From positions 1-64,000 of the forward strand of contig JACNKP010000033.1 of NCBI GenBank assembly GCA_014381985.1: a DNA stretch of 64,000 nt, in the 5' to 3' direction. The translations under genes and the position numbers were made by a program. Position 1 is the first letter of the stretch. The number at the start of each line of letters is the position of its first letter. The stretch comes from SAR92 clade bacterium. Lineage in GTDB: Bacteria; Pseudomonadota; Gammaproteobacteria; Pseudomonadales; Porticoccaceae. The notes beneath the pieces are model-generated. The model was not told the DNA's origin, searched no databases, and saw only the letters and a list, made by a program, of their open reading frames with translations. This document shows positions 8,727 through 17,194 of the stretch, piece by piece.

Positions 8727-8960
8727 CTATAAATAATTATAAACCTGATCTACCGCCCTACTGCCTTCAGCCGCTGCTGGGCCCCAGTGCTGGTAACCTC
8801 TTACTTCACAATGACCAAAAGAGACTCGCCCATGCGGAGTAGATTTAATAATATCAGCGTAACCCGTTCCCCCATTTTTATCATAGAAGAATCCTAGAGT
8901 GTTGAGAGTATTGCAAGTTATTATCTTTAACTCTCTCATTTCCCAGTTACTTTGACTCAC
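8727..8960 (-). CDS. Hypothetical small protein, 77 aa
   Basis: A frame beginning with GTG at 8960 (or ATG at 8939, giving MRELKII). No signal peptide or membrane helix; the protein has several Gly and aromatic residues (GFFYDKNGG, GYQHWGPAAAEG). I do not recognise the family. It follows the membrane protein at 8981 by 20 bp on the same strand, so the two may form an operon. It could also be a truncated gene. Confidence 0.4.
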   Translation of the reverse strand: MSQSNWEMRELKIITCNTLNTLGFFYDKNGGTGYADIIKSTPHGRVSFGHCEVRGYQHWGPAAAEGSRAVDQVYNYL

Positions 8961-8980
8961 CTATTCGAAGGTTGTACGGC

Positions 8981-9478
8981 TTAATTTACCCTTACAAACA
9001 TCGTTCTTATAAAAGCCATGGTGCTTTGTAATAGAAATAGAACTAAACAAACAATATAAATATTCGAAATCGCCGTCAAATAACCAACGATCATTAATCC
9101 AGAGAGGATAAAGTTTATTGAGAGTATTCCTGTTTGAAATACAAAAAGTTTAATAGGGAAAATCTTTTCATGTCCTTCTTTTCGTAAAGAAAGCATTTTT
9201 TTGGGAAAAACTAACAATCCTACAACTGAATAAAGGCATATAGCCCAACAAATAATTACCCACGATAATTCCAAATTCTGAATATTAAAGATAGCGAAGG
9301 GGAGAATACCGCCAAACATAGCTCCAAAAGCAGAATAGGTTAAAAGCTGAATCCGAAAATCATCAGGATCACTAAATCCATCTGTAGTTCTGCTTAGTCC
9401 AATTAATATTGCTGAAAAGCCAACGATACCTAAAGCAATCTCTGATATTAGCTGTAAAGCATGAAAATTCGGTTCCAT
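8981..9478 (-). CDS. Hypothetical membrane protein with four helices, 165 aa
   Basis: Hydrophobic stretches at about residues 8-27, 45-62, 72-92, 110-130 and 135-155, with an acidic loop (GFSDPDDFRIQLL) after the first helix. The pattern is shared by small conserved membrane proteins of marine bacteria, but no function is known. The gene is distinctly AT-rich compared with the core genes in this window, which suggests recent acquisition. It is upstream of the 77-residue hypothetical protein. Confidence 0.65.
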   Translation of the reverse strand: MEPNFHALQLISEIALGIVGFSAILIGLSRTTDGFSDPDDFRIQLLTYSAFGAMFGGILPFAIFNIQNLELSWVIICWAICLYSVVGLLVFPKKMLSLRKEGHEKIFPIKLFVFQTGILSINFILSGLMIVGYLTAISNIYIVCLVLFLLQSTMAFIRTMFVRVN

Positions 9479-9565
9479 AATTTATATCCACTTAGTGACG
9501 ACTTTGTCTGAGTACTACCCCAACACTTATACCCTAACCCAAAAAAAATTTCATCTGGATTACTA

Positions 9566-10480
9566 TCAACGTTTTCTTGGTCCTGGGAAAAAACGATTTG
9601 TCTGCTGTTGATAGTCTTTGTAGTCGGGTCTTTTCTGTACTGAGTAATATTCAGAAGGCACCGCTCCTGTTGTATAAACTAAGGTGGTGTACATAAATTT
9701 GGAGGCCAACAAAAGCCCTATCCCTAGTAACAACCATACTGGCTCGCTTTCAAAACCTTTAAGTGACAGCCAAGATGGAATAGCCGCGATTACTAGGCCA
9801 TTCCACACCATCCACTCAGCAAAATAGTTAGGGTGCCGGCAGTATTTCCACAGGCCAACATTGCACACTTGCCGATGCTTACCTGCTCTTTTCATTTCTT
9901 TAAGAAAACGAACCTTCTGGAAATCAGCTATGGATTCCATCGAAAATGCCAAAATCCAAATAACAAGCCCCACTATTTCTAGTACCGAAAATTCTTGGTC
10001 ACCATTTGAGGCAATAATAAAAACAGGAAAAGCTAAAAATGAGGCATTCGCTAAACCTTGCGCAATAGCATCTATCTGCAAGGCTAATGCTGTGTTATTT
10101 TTGCCTTCTTCTTTCCAGACTATGCGTTGATATTGATATCGAGGGAACTCTTTTTTCAAAAAACCCAAGCGCCACATTTTTAGAGCACCTAACCCCATGC
10201 GAAGCCCGATCAAAATAACCACACTGCTAACAACAAGAGACCGCAGCCAGTAACCTTCACTAAAACAAAAGCTGATGATACCCAGTAAGACTAGTCCCCA
10301 AGGCCAGCCAATATCTACGTAGCTCATACGGCCAGTACGCCAGATTGGTATACATACCACTACAGTGAACAGAGCAATCTGCCCCAAGCTGTTTAGAAGG
10401 GCTAATTTAAAAAACGTTGTAGACCATAAAATAAAACACAACCCCAGCAAGAAAGGGTACACAGGGCGAAAGTAATTCAT
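9566..10480 (-). CDS. DUF1295 / steroid 5-alpha-reductase-like membrane protein
   Basis: 304 residues with six or more hydrophobic helices and the C-terminal cofactor region of the 3-oxo-5-alpha-steroid 4-dehydrogenase C-terminal/ICMT-like superfamily, GLWKYCRHPNYFAEWMVWNG, plus a final RPDYKDYQQQTNRFFPG. DUF1295 proteins are thought to be NADPH-dependent reductases or methyltransferase relatives; the substrate is unknown. The start codon is three bases from the guaA-like direct repeat at 10484, and the GGGA of that repeat serves as its ribosome-binding site. Confidence 0.88.
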   Translation of the reverse strand: MNYFRPVYPFLLGLCFILWSTTFFKLALLNSLGQIALFTVVVCIPIWRTGRMSYVDIGWPWGLVLLGIISFCFSEGYWLRSLVVSSVVILIGLRMGLGALKMWRLGFLKKEFPRYQYQRIVWKEEGKNNTALALQIDAIAQGLANASFLAFPVFIIASNGDQEFSVLEIVGLVIWILAFSMESIADFQKVRFLKEMKRAGKHRQVCNVGLWKYCRHPNYFAEWMVWNGLVIAAIPSWLSLKGFESEPVWLLLGIGLLLASKFMYTTLVYTTGAVPSEYYSVQKRPDYKDYQQQTNRFFPGPRKR

Positions 10481-10483
10481 TTT

Positions 10484-10500
10484 TTATTCCCATTCAATAG
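10484..10500. repeat. Near-copy of the guaA 3' end (possible att site)
   Basis: TTATTCCCATTCAATAG here differs at one base from TTATTCCCACTCAATAG at 13815-13831, which holds the stop codon and last codons of guaA. Both copies face the same way, as expected for attL and attR around an inserted element. A 16/17 match in a window this size is very unlikely by chance. Integration into the 3' end of guaA is known for genomic islands in other bacteria; calling this an att site is inference, since no integrase remains. Confidence 0.6.
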
Positions 10501-10852
10501 CTTCACTTCTACAAGCCCTTTTTTTAGCAACAGTTTGCGGGGAACAAAACTGACCTTACAAGTAGTTTACAATATTTGCGGTTGATTTCTGTGTGTCTCA
10601 CGATCAACTCAATTTCCCATAAGCCTTATTGTAAACGAAGTTACTCTCCAATCTCACGTAACATATCGAGCAGAAAAATCTTTGCCGCAGAATAGTGGTC
10701 ATGGTTGCAGGATTGGGATCCAACTTATCCAGAGCTAAAAATTAATACAAAGTAGATACAAATTTTTTTAAATGCCTATATAAAAAGGATTTCAGAGGGT
10801 ATTACCTATGGAGTGGGAGTAGCCGTCACTTGTTAACTAAAAGATCCACCCA
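10501..10852. other. Intergenic stretch without a clear gene
   Basis: About 350 bp between the guaA-like repeat and the nuclease-fold gene. It has many stops in all frames. On the minus strand around 10640-10720 a 27-codon frame ending in HYSAAKIFLLDMLREIGE looks protein-like but has no start and no recognised family, so it may be a gene remnant. I see no other structure. Confidence 0.4.
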
Positions 10853-11698
10853 TTAAATTGACACTTCTATAATCAGAGCAGGATGGTCACTTAAAGGGCC
10901 TTCTTCTGTGACAAATGAGTCATCTTCTCCTACAGAAATAATCTTAAACTCTAACTCTTCACCTTGCTTGTATAAAATGTAATCCAATATAGTCCACTTT
11001 TTACTTATTTTATGCCCTGTAAAAGAATCTGTTAATCTCAGCTCTTCCTTGAAGTTTTCTAAGAGTTTTACGTCTCCAGGATTCTTAGAATTCAGATTAA
11101 GATCTCCAGCAACAATTAAAGCTTCAGTAGTCGTTCTTTGCTTTATAGTTGAGATAATTTGCTCTAATTGTCTCTTTCTAGATGCCCTATCGGAATTTCT
11201 TTTACCTGCATCCATGTGCGTATTAACTATAAAAAATCTTTTATTGCTTGGCAGAGTTATTTTTATTATTTGAAAGCCTTTATACGCAAAGCAATCATTG
11301 GCTCCTCTTAACCAGCCCGAACAAGTTTCGTAAGTTTGATTTTCTACCTCTACGGTCCAATTTTTAGGTAGATTGAATACAGACGTTAATCCTGAACCAG
11401 TGCAGAAGGGGCATATTAAACGGCCACCCAAACCACCACGAATAGCTAGGCTTTCTTTAGCTAAGCCAGATAACAACTCTTCATGATGCGAATAGTCTTC
11501 TTGGAGTAAGGCGATGCTAAAGTCCTGAGTTTTTTTACCTATGACAGGAAAGCGCATCTTTGGATTGTCACTTATAAATATTTCAGGAAGCCCGTGAGTG
11601 TTATAAACCAGTATTCTTAATTTCTCACTTTGTTGTTCGAGTGAAAAAAGATTCATAGAAAGAATCATAGTGCTAAGAAATAGAGCTTTAAGTTTCAT
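10853..11698 (-). CDS. Secreted endonuclease/exonuclease/phosphatase-fold protein
   Basis: 281 residues. An N-terminal signal peptide covers about residues 1-21. The EEP fold is supported by LRILVYNTHGLPE (first strand, Asn), ALLQEDYSHHEE (metal-binding Glu), FFIVNTHMDAG (strand and His), IVAGDLNLNSKNPGD (catalytic Asp and Asn), DYILYK and a final LSDHPALIIEV (catalytic Asp-His). Exported members include sphingomyelinase C-like enzymes and phosphodiesterases or DNases; the substrate cannot be decided here. A pair of cysteines (CPFC) may form a disulfide. The gene is AT-rich and lies between the two guaA-like repeats, so it may be cargo. Confidence 0.82.
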   Translation of the reverse strand: MKLKALFLSTMILSMNLFSLEQQSEKLRILVYNTHGLPEIFISDNPKMRFPVIGKKTQDFSIALLQEDYSHHEELLSGLAKESLAIRGGLGGRLICPFCTGSGLTSVFNLPKNWTVEVENQTYETCSGWLRGANDCFAYKGFQIIKITLPSNKRFFIVNTHMDAGKRNSDRASRKRQLEQIISTIKQRTTTEALIVAGDLNLNSKNPGDVKLLENFKEELRLTDSFTGHKISKKWTILDYILYKQGEELEFKIISVGEDDSFVTEEGPLSDHPALIIEVSI

Positions 11699-11780
11699 AA
11701 TTTAAAATTTATTTTTTTAATCAGTCTGGCGTGAGTAGAAGATAACACAACAATGCAGAAACAGCGCAGTAAGCGCAACC

Positions 11781-11934
11781 TGGCAACCCCCTAGTATTTT
11801 AGACATTTAATAGCGTTACAATTAACGCATTATAGAGGTGTCTAAAAATGAGCGCAAAACGCTATACAGAAGAATTTAAAATTGAAGCCGTTACACCCGC
11901 AACGTTTAGCGCAAAACCAGGTTTTGCCAGATAA
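11781..11934 (+). mobile_element. IS3-like left-end remnant with truncated orfA
   Basis: A terminal-repeat-like end (TGGCAACCCCCTAGTATTTT from 11781) and a promoter region lead to GAGGTG and an ATG at 11848. The reading frame starts MSAKRYTEEFKIEAV, which is the beginning of IS3-family OrfA (helix-turn-helix protein). After that the sequence changes abruptly and stops at 11934. OrfB and the right end are absent, so this is a dead fragment. Confidence 0.7.
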
Positions 11935-12026
11935 TACAGCTGAGAACGCGCTCCAGTAATCTATAGGGAAGCAAGGGTGAGCTTGATGATAGAGCTCGGC
12001 TCCATCGAACTAATCTGTCTTTATAA

Positions 12027-12143
12027 AATTACGAACAACATCGCTGGCAACCTCTCTCAGAAGTTTTCCGAGAGTTTGTAGCAGAACTACCAAACGACGA
12101 ATGGGTGAACTTAATCACCACACTCGACGAGTATTCTACTTAA
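12027..12143 (+). other. Orphan protein-coding fragment
   Basis: An open frame without a start codon reads NYEQHRWQPLSEVFREFV, then AELPNDEWVNLITTLDEYST and TAA. The residue pattern looks like the C-terminus of a real protein, but I do not recognise it. Another frame here (ATG at 11986) gives a 31-residue peptide. Its last bases overlap the 3' end of the convergent XRE gene. Most likely the tail of a gene cut by the nearby insertion-sequence event. Confidence 0.3.
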
Positions 12144-12462
12144 GGTTAGTCGACACTCGATCAAACAGCTCAGCTCGCTCAGTAATACTTAACATGGCTA
12201 TCCGCTTGTATATTTCTTCGACTGTCTCTGCTGCAGAAGTTCGGGCTGCTTTAGCACCACCAGACTCATAAAGTGACTCTGGAGTGACACCGAAAAAATT
12301 AGCTATTCTAACGACAGAGTCTCTTCTAGGCTCACGAGTCACCTCACTGAGAATGCGATTAATAGTAGGTTGCGGAACACCTGTAGATCTCGCAAGGGCA
12401 CTTTGAGATAAATTATTATCTCTCATTAGTTTCGATAGCTGCTTACTAATGTCTAACTTCAC
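12136..12462 (-). CDS. XRE-family helix-turn-helix regulator
   Basis: 108 residues from a GTG start preceded by AAGGAGAG. Residues about 5-65 are a Cro/CI-type domain (NNLSQSALARSTGVPQPTINRILSE) and continue RRDSVVRIANFFGVTPESLYE. The C-terminal part (AETVEEIYKRIAMLSITERAELFDRV) is a short helix that may dimerise. Phage repressors, antitoxins and plasmid regulators share this layout. No partner toxin is seen. It lies in the scarred area downstream of guaA. Confidence 0.85.
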   Translation of the reverse strand: MKLDISKQLSKLMRDNNLSQSALARSTGVPQPTINRILSEVTREPRRDSVVRIANFFGVTPESLYESGGAKAARTSAAETVEEIYKRIAMLSITERAELFDRVSTNLK

Positions 12463-12660
12463 AATTTCTCTCCTTAAGAGTGCATTGGATCTTTAATAGG
12501 TGCGCTCATCCAACGCAAACTCCTGTTTCAGCACTTGAATCTGGTTGAGATCATTATTGTCGTCCAGACGTAAGATGACCTGGACTGTCCTCGTGAGACA
12601 ATAAAGTCTAATCTAGTTTAATCTAATCAACTAGATAGTGTATATTGCTAACACTGTTCT

Positions 12661-12694
12661 ATATATGAAACAATATATGAAACAATATATGATT
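12661..12694 (+). repeat. Tandem 12-bp repeat at the LysR start
   Basis: The unit ATATATGAAACA occurs twice, followed by a partial third copy. Each carries an in-frame ATG (12665, 12677, 12689). Only the third leads directly into the family-typical INLNELAIFVEVV. Slippage in this tract could change the start context of the regulator. Confidence 0.7.
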
Positions 12695-13591
12695 AATTTA
12701 AATGAACTCGCAATCTTCGTTGAGGTTGTTGACTCGGGCAATTTTACATCTGCGGCGCGGCGTCTGGGACTACCTAAATCCAATGTTTCTCGCAAAATAG
12801 CACTACTGGAATCTCGACTGGAGACTCGGCTACTACACCGCAACACCCGATCCATGTCCCTCACCGAGGCTGGTCGTAGATATTACGAACACTGTAGTCT
12901 CGTGGTCAACAACGCACGAGAGGCTGAGAAAGTTATTTCCGGATTGCAGTTGGATCCCTCCGGTACTTTGCGTATCAGTGCACCAACGATGGTGGGTGTC
13001 TATGTTATGCCTCAGTTGGTGAGTCAGTTTCTCTCGGATCATCCGAATCTGAATATTGAGTTAATTCTCACTGATGGGGCAGTAAATCTTCTCCATGAGA
13101 ATCTCGACCTTGCCTTGTTCTCCGGACCTGCAGCGAGCAGTACTTATATTTCCCGACCAGTGGGACGTGTGTCTAGGGTCATCTGTGCTAGTCGACGATA
13201 TGTAGAACTCCACGGGGAGCCGTCTCACCCGGACGATCTCCAAAACCACAATTTATTGGAATATACCTCCTGGAACAATAATCGTTGGCGTATGCGTCGT
13301 GGGGGAGTGGAAAAAAAAGTGGATATCATTGCTCGATATGCTGCCAATGATGTATCGACGATTCAATCCTGCATGCTCACCGGACTCGGAATAGCGATGC
13401 TGCCCGAGGGTCCGATAAAGCACTTGATTGATGCCGGGAAAGTGGTACGCATACTGCCAGACTGGCAGCTAAAATCCGATGAGATGCGACTGTATTACCC
13501 TAGTAGGACTCACTTGCCTTCTAAAGTTCGTGCATTCATCGATTTTGTTATGGATCCGATCCGGGAACTGCCTGGACTGAAGAGATACTAA
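12689..13591 (+). CDS. LysR-family transcriptional regulator
   Basis: About 300 residues from the third ATG of a tandem repeat. The N-terminal winged helix is standard (INLNELAIFVEVVDSGNFTSAARRLG, then SNVSRKIALLESRLETRLLHRNTRSMSLTEAG). The effector domain (LRISAPTMVGVYVMPQLVSQFL) resembles the CrgA/AaeR-like group that senses aromatic compounds or aldehydes, without certainty. The target is unclear: no divergent enzyme gene is present, since the upstream neighbour is the XRE regulator. It was likely separated from its target by rearrangement. Confidence 0.9.
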   Translation: MINLNELAIFVEVVDSGNFTSAARRLGLPKSNVSRKIALLESRLETRLLHRNTRSMSLTEAGRRYYEHCSLVVNNAREAEKVISGLQLDPSGTLRISAPTMVGVYVMPQLVSQFLSDHPNLNIELILTDGAVNLLHENLDLALFSGPAASSTYISRPVGRVSRVICASRRYVELHGEPSHPDDLQNHNLLEYTSWNNNRWRMRRGGVEKKVDIIARYAANDVSTIQSCMLTGLGIAMLPEGPIKHLIDAGKVVRILPDWQLKSDEMRLYYPSRTHLPSKVRAFIDFVMDPIRELPGLKRY

Positions 13592-13608
13592 CTCTTCAGA
13601 TAAATGAA

Positions 13609-13812
13609 TCATCGGTATCTGAAGACTGATGCGACACCGATGTTGAGTTCCTTTGCGATAACCGAGGGTTTAATTCCTTCAAGGTGGAGCCTCTGTATTT
13701 CTTTCTCCAACTTTCTCGCAGTTGGAACACGACCTTTGCATTTACCTTAACTCTTTGCTTTGGCAATCCCAATTTTCTGTCTTTCTAACATCATCTCTCG
13801 TTCCCACTGTAC
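13609..13812 (-). pseudogene. Serine recombinase (resolvase/invertase) C-terminal remnant
   Basis: One minus-strand frame directly after the guaA stop reads VQWEREMMLERQKIGIAKAK, then S, an in-frame TAA at 13747-13749, then GKCKGRVPTARKLEKEIQRL, and ends with AKELNIGVASVFRYR. This is the linker and helix-turn-helix domain of the Pin/Hin/Tn3-resolvase group; the premature stop replaces the usual Glu of the KAEGKYKGR motif. The catalytic domain is missing because the sequence changes to guaA at the junction. Dead gene. Confidence 0.85.
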
Positions 13813-13814
13813 TA

Positions 13815-13831
13815 TTATTCCCACTCAATAG
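13815..13831. repeat. guaA 3' end, direct-repeat partner of 10484
   Basis: TTATTCCCACTCAATAG contains the guaA stop and the codons for IEWE on the minus strand. It matches 10484-10500 at 16 of 17 bases in the same direction. The serine-recombinase remnant begins right after it, so this is a natural junction point of an inserted segment. Confidence 0.6.
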
Positions 13832-15392
13832 TCGCCGGTGGTTTGCTAGAGACATCATAAGTCACCCGAGACACCTCAGTGATCTCATTGATAATCCGAT
13901 TAGAGACTTTCTCTAATAGCTCATAGGGCAAATGTGCCCAGCGAGCGGTCATGAAATCAATAGTCTCGACAGCGCGAAGTGCAATGACCCATTCATAGCG
14001 GCGAGCATCGCCCACTACACCAACAGATTTAATCGGTAGAAATACAGCAAAGGCTTGACTGGTTTTTTGGTACCAGCCGGAGTTATGCAGTTCTTCAATA
14101 AAGATCGCATCGGCTTCTCTGAGGATATTGGCATATTCCTCTTTAACTTCACCGAGAATTCGTACGCCGAGGCCGGGGCCAGGAAAAGGGTGACGATAGA
14201 CCATTTCATAGGGCAGACCCAGCTCAACACCGATCTTGCGCACTTCATCTTTAAACAGCTCACGCAGTGGCTCAACCAGTTTCAGGGCCATATGATCTGG
14301 CAGGCCACCGACATTGTGGTGTGATTTGATGACATGGGCTTTGCCAGTTTTGGAGGCTGCAGACTCGATCACATCGGGGTAGATAGTGCCCTGAGCGAGA
14401 AATTTAACATTGTCTATTTTGTGAGACTCTTCATCGAAAATTTCGATAAAGGTGTTGCCTATAACTTTGCGTTTTTTCTCCGGATCACTGACGCCTACTA
14501 GACCATTTAAAAACTTGTCTTGGGCATTGGCACGAATCACTTTAACGCCCATATTTTTGGCGAACATTTCCATGACCATGTCGCCTTCATTTTTGCGCAA
14601 CAAGCCATTATCAACAAACACACAGGTAAGCTGATCGCCAATGGCTTTATGCAGCAAGGCAGCAACCACAGAGGAATCAACACCACCGGAAAGGCCCAGC
14701 AGTACGTGGCTGTCGCCAACCTGTTCCTTTACACGATTAATCTGATCATCAATAATGGCGGCAGCGGTCCAAAGAGGCTCACAACCACATATCTCTAAAG
14801 CAAAGTGTTGGAAGATTTTCTCGCCCTGCAGGGTGTGAGTTACTTCAGGATGGAACTGGATACCATAAAATTGTTTTTCTTCATTAGCCATGCCAGCGAT
14901 TGGGCACGATGGGGTAGATGCCATTAGGCTGAAGTCTTGGGGCATTGCCACAACCTTGTCGCCATGGCTCATCCACACATCTAGCAAGGCTTCACCATCG
15001 GTGCCTGTATGATCTTTTACATCGCCAATCAGTGCTGAGTGGCCTTCAACTTTAACTTGGGCATAGCCGAATTCCCGAACATCCGAGGTATCAACCTTTC
15101 CACCTAACTGGCTGGCCATGGTCTGCATACCATAGCAAATACCCAAAACTGGTAACCCCATAGTAAATACACAGTCTGGCGCTCTGGGTGCGCTTGCTCC
15201 TCCAGTAACGGACTCGGGACCACCGGACAAAATAATACCTAGGGGGTTAAATTCGCGAATTTCTTCTTCAGTAATGTCCCAAGCTCTGATTTCAGAGAAC
15301 ACACCTATCTCGCGCACACGACGTGCAATTAGCTGAGTGTACTGAGAGCCAAAATCGAGAATAAGTATCTTTTGCGAATGTAAATCGGTCAT
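13815..15392 (-). CDS. guaA: GMP synthase (glutamine-hydrolysing)
   Basis: 525 residues, full length. The N-terminal class I amidotransferase has the triad C86 (GICYGMQ), H181 and E183 (FHPEVTH). The ATP-pyrophosphatase domain begins with SGGVDSS at about 235-241, and the dimerisation domain ends in PPATIEWE. It converts XMP to GMP with glutamine and ATP. It is the second gene of the guaB-guaA pair, 85 bp downstream of guaB, with a terminator-like hairpin between. Its 3' end is the junction with the scarred accessory segment. Confidence 0.98.
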   Translation of the reverse strand: MTDLHSQKILILDFGSQYTQLIARRVREIGVFSEIRAWDITEEEIREFNPLGIILSGGPESVTGGASAPRAPDCVFTMGLPVLGICYGMQTMASQLGGKVDTSDVREFGYAQVKVEGHSALIGDVKDHTGTDGEALLDVWMSHGDKVVAMPQDFSLMASTPSCPIAGMANEEKQFYGIQFHPEVTHTLQGEKIFQHFALEICGCEPLWTAAAIIDDQINRVKEQVGDSHVLLGLSGGVDSSVVAALLHKAIGDQLTCVFVDNGLLRKNEGDMVMEMFAKNMGVKVIRANAQDKFLNGLVGVSDPEKKRKVIGNTFIEIFDEESHKIDNVKFLAQGTIYPDVIESAASKTGKAHVIKSHHNVGGLPDHMALKLVEPLRELFKDEVRKIGVELGLPYEMVYRHPFPGPGLGVRILGEVKEEYANILREADAIFIEELHNSGWYQKTSQAFAVFLPIKSVGVVGDARRYEWVIALRAVETIDFMTARWAHLPYELLEKVSNRIINEITEVSRVTYDVSSKPPATIEWE

Positions 15393-15408
15393 TAGTTGCC
15401 CTTAAAGT

Positions 15409-15437
15409 AAAAAGGCTAGGCTCACCAGCCCAGCCCT
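15409..15437 (-). terminator. Terminator-like hairpin between guaB and guaA
   Basis: On the minus strand, GGGCTGGGCT, a four-base loop and AGCCTAGCCT are followed by a run of T. The stem contains one G-T pair. It lies downstream of the guaB stop and before the guaA start, so it could reduce guaA transcription relative to guaB. Confidence 0.55.
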
Positions 15438-15477
15438 TCATTAAATATTATATAGCCACACGCTAACCTTAAGTCGA

Positions 15478-16950
15478 TTATCGACCGCCCGCTGGATAGT
15501 TAGGTGCTTCTTTAGTAATTTGTACGTCATGCACATGGCTCTCGCCAATACCGGCTGAGGTTGCACGAACAAACTCTGGCTTAGTACGCATTTGCTCTAT
15601 CGTGGTGCAACCGGTATAGCCCATAGCAGAGCGTAAGCCACCCATCATTTGATGGATAATACTCGAGACTGCGCCTTTATAGGGTACTCGGCCTTCAATC
15701 CCTTCTGGAACGAGTTTTTCAACAGCGCTGGCCTCTTGAAAATAGCGGTCACTAGATCCTTGATTCTGCGCCATAGCACCTAAAGAGCCCATACCACGAT
15801 ATGACTTGTAAGAACGACCCTGGAACATTTCAATATCACCCGGTGCCTCTTCGGTACCCGCCAGCATTGAGCCCATCATCACGGAGCTAGCGCCTGCCAC
15901 AATCGCTTTTGCCATATCACCTGAATAACGAATGCCACCATCAGCGATCACTGGTACTCCTGTACCCTTTAACGCCGCGGCAACGTCTGCAACCGCTGTC
16001 ACCTGAGGCACGCCAATGCCCGTGATAATGCGCGTCGTACAGATAGAACCGGGGCCTATGCCGACTTTAACGCCATCTGCTCCAGCATCAACCAGGGCTA
16101 AAGCCCCAGCACCTGTGGCAACATTGCCGCCAATTATCTGTACATCTGGAAAGTTCTTTTTAATCCACTTCACTCGATTCAATACATTTAACGAGTGGCC
16201 ATGAGCCGTATCAACCACCAGAACATCAACATTGGCATGAACCAAGGCTTCTATTCGCTCGTCTGTGCCCTCACCAACACTCACTGATGCGCCGACGATC
16301 AGTCGACCCTGGTCATCTTTACAGGCATGAGGGTATTGTTCAGCTTTATCAATGTCAGTCACCGTAATAAGACCTTTTAATTCAAAGGCGTCATTAATGA
16401 CTAAGACTTTTTCAATTCGATGTTTGTGCAATAGACCGCGCACTTCGTCGGCTCCCGCACCTTCTTTTACGGTTACCAGGCGCTCTTTAGGCGTCATCAC
16501 AGACGTAACTGAGGCATTCATGTCTGTGGCAAAGCGTACATCACGTCGGGTAACAATACCCACGAGGTTGCCTTTCTCGAGAATAGGTACACCAGAGATA
16601 TTATTGGCAGCGGTCAGGGCGTGTAATTCTGCAAGGGTCGCCGAGGATTCAATAGTAAAAGGATCTTTAACGACACCACTTTCATATTTCTTGACCGCCC
16701 AAACTTCTTTCGCTTGTTTCTCGATAGACATGCTCTTGTGCACAATACCGACGCCACCTTCTTGAGCGATGGCAATGGCCAGACGAGATTCGGTAACGGT
16801 GTCCATAGCCGCTGAAACCAGCGGGATATTCATGGTAATACCGCGAGTCAACTGCGTGTGTGTTGTCACATCTTTTGCGGTGACGTCAGAGTACCCAGGG
16901 ACGAGTAGTACGTCGTCAAAGGTCAGTGCTTCGTGAGAGATCCGTAACAT
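15478..16950 (-). CDS. guaB: Inosine-5'-monophosphate dehydrogenase
   Basis: 490 residues, usual length. The TIM-barrel carries the active-site loop [15 protein letters not shown] with C304; two CBS domains lie at about residues 97-205 ([38 protein letters not shown]) and bind purine nucleotides. The flap and Arg/Tyr region is [10 protein letters not shown]. It oxidises IMP to XMP with NAD, the first step to GMP. It heads the guaBA pair and diverges from xseA. A good promoter is visible upstream. Confidence 0.98.
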   Translation of the reverse strand: MLRISHEALTFDDVLLVPGYSDVTAKDVTTHTQLTRGITMNIPLVSAAMDTVTESRLAIAIAQEGGVGIVHKSMSIEKQAKEVWAVKKYESGVVKDPFTIESSATLAELHALTAANNISGVPILEKGNLVGIVTRRDVRFATDMNASVTSVMTPKERLVTVKEGAGADEVRGLLHKHRIEKVLVINDAFELKGLITVTDIDKAEQYPHACKDDQGRLIVGASVSVGEGTDERIEALVHANVDVLVVDTAHGHSLNVLNRVKWIKKNFPDVQIIGGNVATGAGALALVDAGADGVKVGIGPGSICTTRIITGIGVPQVTAVADVAAALKGTGVPVIADGGIRYSGDMAKAIVAGASSVMMGSMLAGTEEAPGDIEMFQGRSYKSYRGMGSLGAMAQNQGSSDRYFQEASAVEKLVPEGIEGRVPYKGAVSSIIHQMMGGLRSAMGYTGCTTIEQMRTKPEFVRATSAGIGESHVHDVQITKEAPNYPAGGR

Positions 16951-17018
16951 AAAGAACGCCTACCTCGGTATGCTCAAAAGAGAGACTACACATTAGGGTT
17001 TAAAAAAGTAAGCGGCGC

Positions 17019-17048
17019 ATTATAAGCTAACGAGCACCACCAGGTAAA
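17019..17048 (-). promoter_or_regulatory. guaB promoter
   Basis: A perfect -10 TATAAT (17019-17024, minus strand) lies 18 bp after TTTACC (17043-17048). Transcription would start about 60 bp before the guaB ATG. No PurR-type box was recognised around it. Confidence 0.6.
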
Positions 17049-17159
17049 CAACTATTTAGCCCCCTAAATTTACCAGATATACCACTTAAATAGCTGATTT
17101 TAATGTTTTTTTTATTTATTTTGGCCATATTTATTAATACTTAAAAAAATGTAAATTAG

Positions 17160-17194
17160 TTACCATTAGACCCGTCTTTCTCTACAATAGCCCA
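17160..17194 (+). promoter_or_regulatory. xseA promoter, predicted leaderless start
   Basis: TTACCA (17160-17165), a 17-bp spacer and TACAAT (17183-17188) place the expected transcription start at or next to the A of the xseA ATG (17195). There is no Shine-Dalgarno before this ATG, which fits a leaderless mRNA. An upstream promoter with a longer leader is also possible. Confidence 0.4.

Noticed and set aside
10812-10822. GAGTGGGAGTA, which resembles the guaA end on the other strand
   Set aside because: It is in the opposite orientation to guaA and matches only a short core, so it does not fit as a direct-repeat att site.
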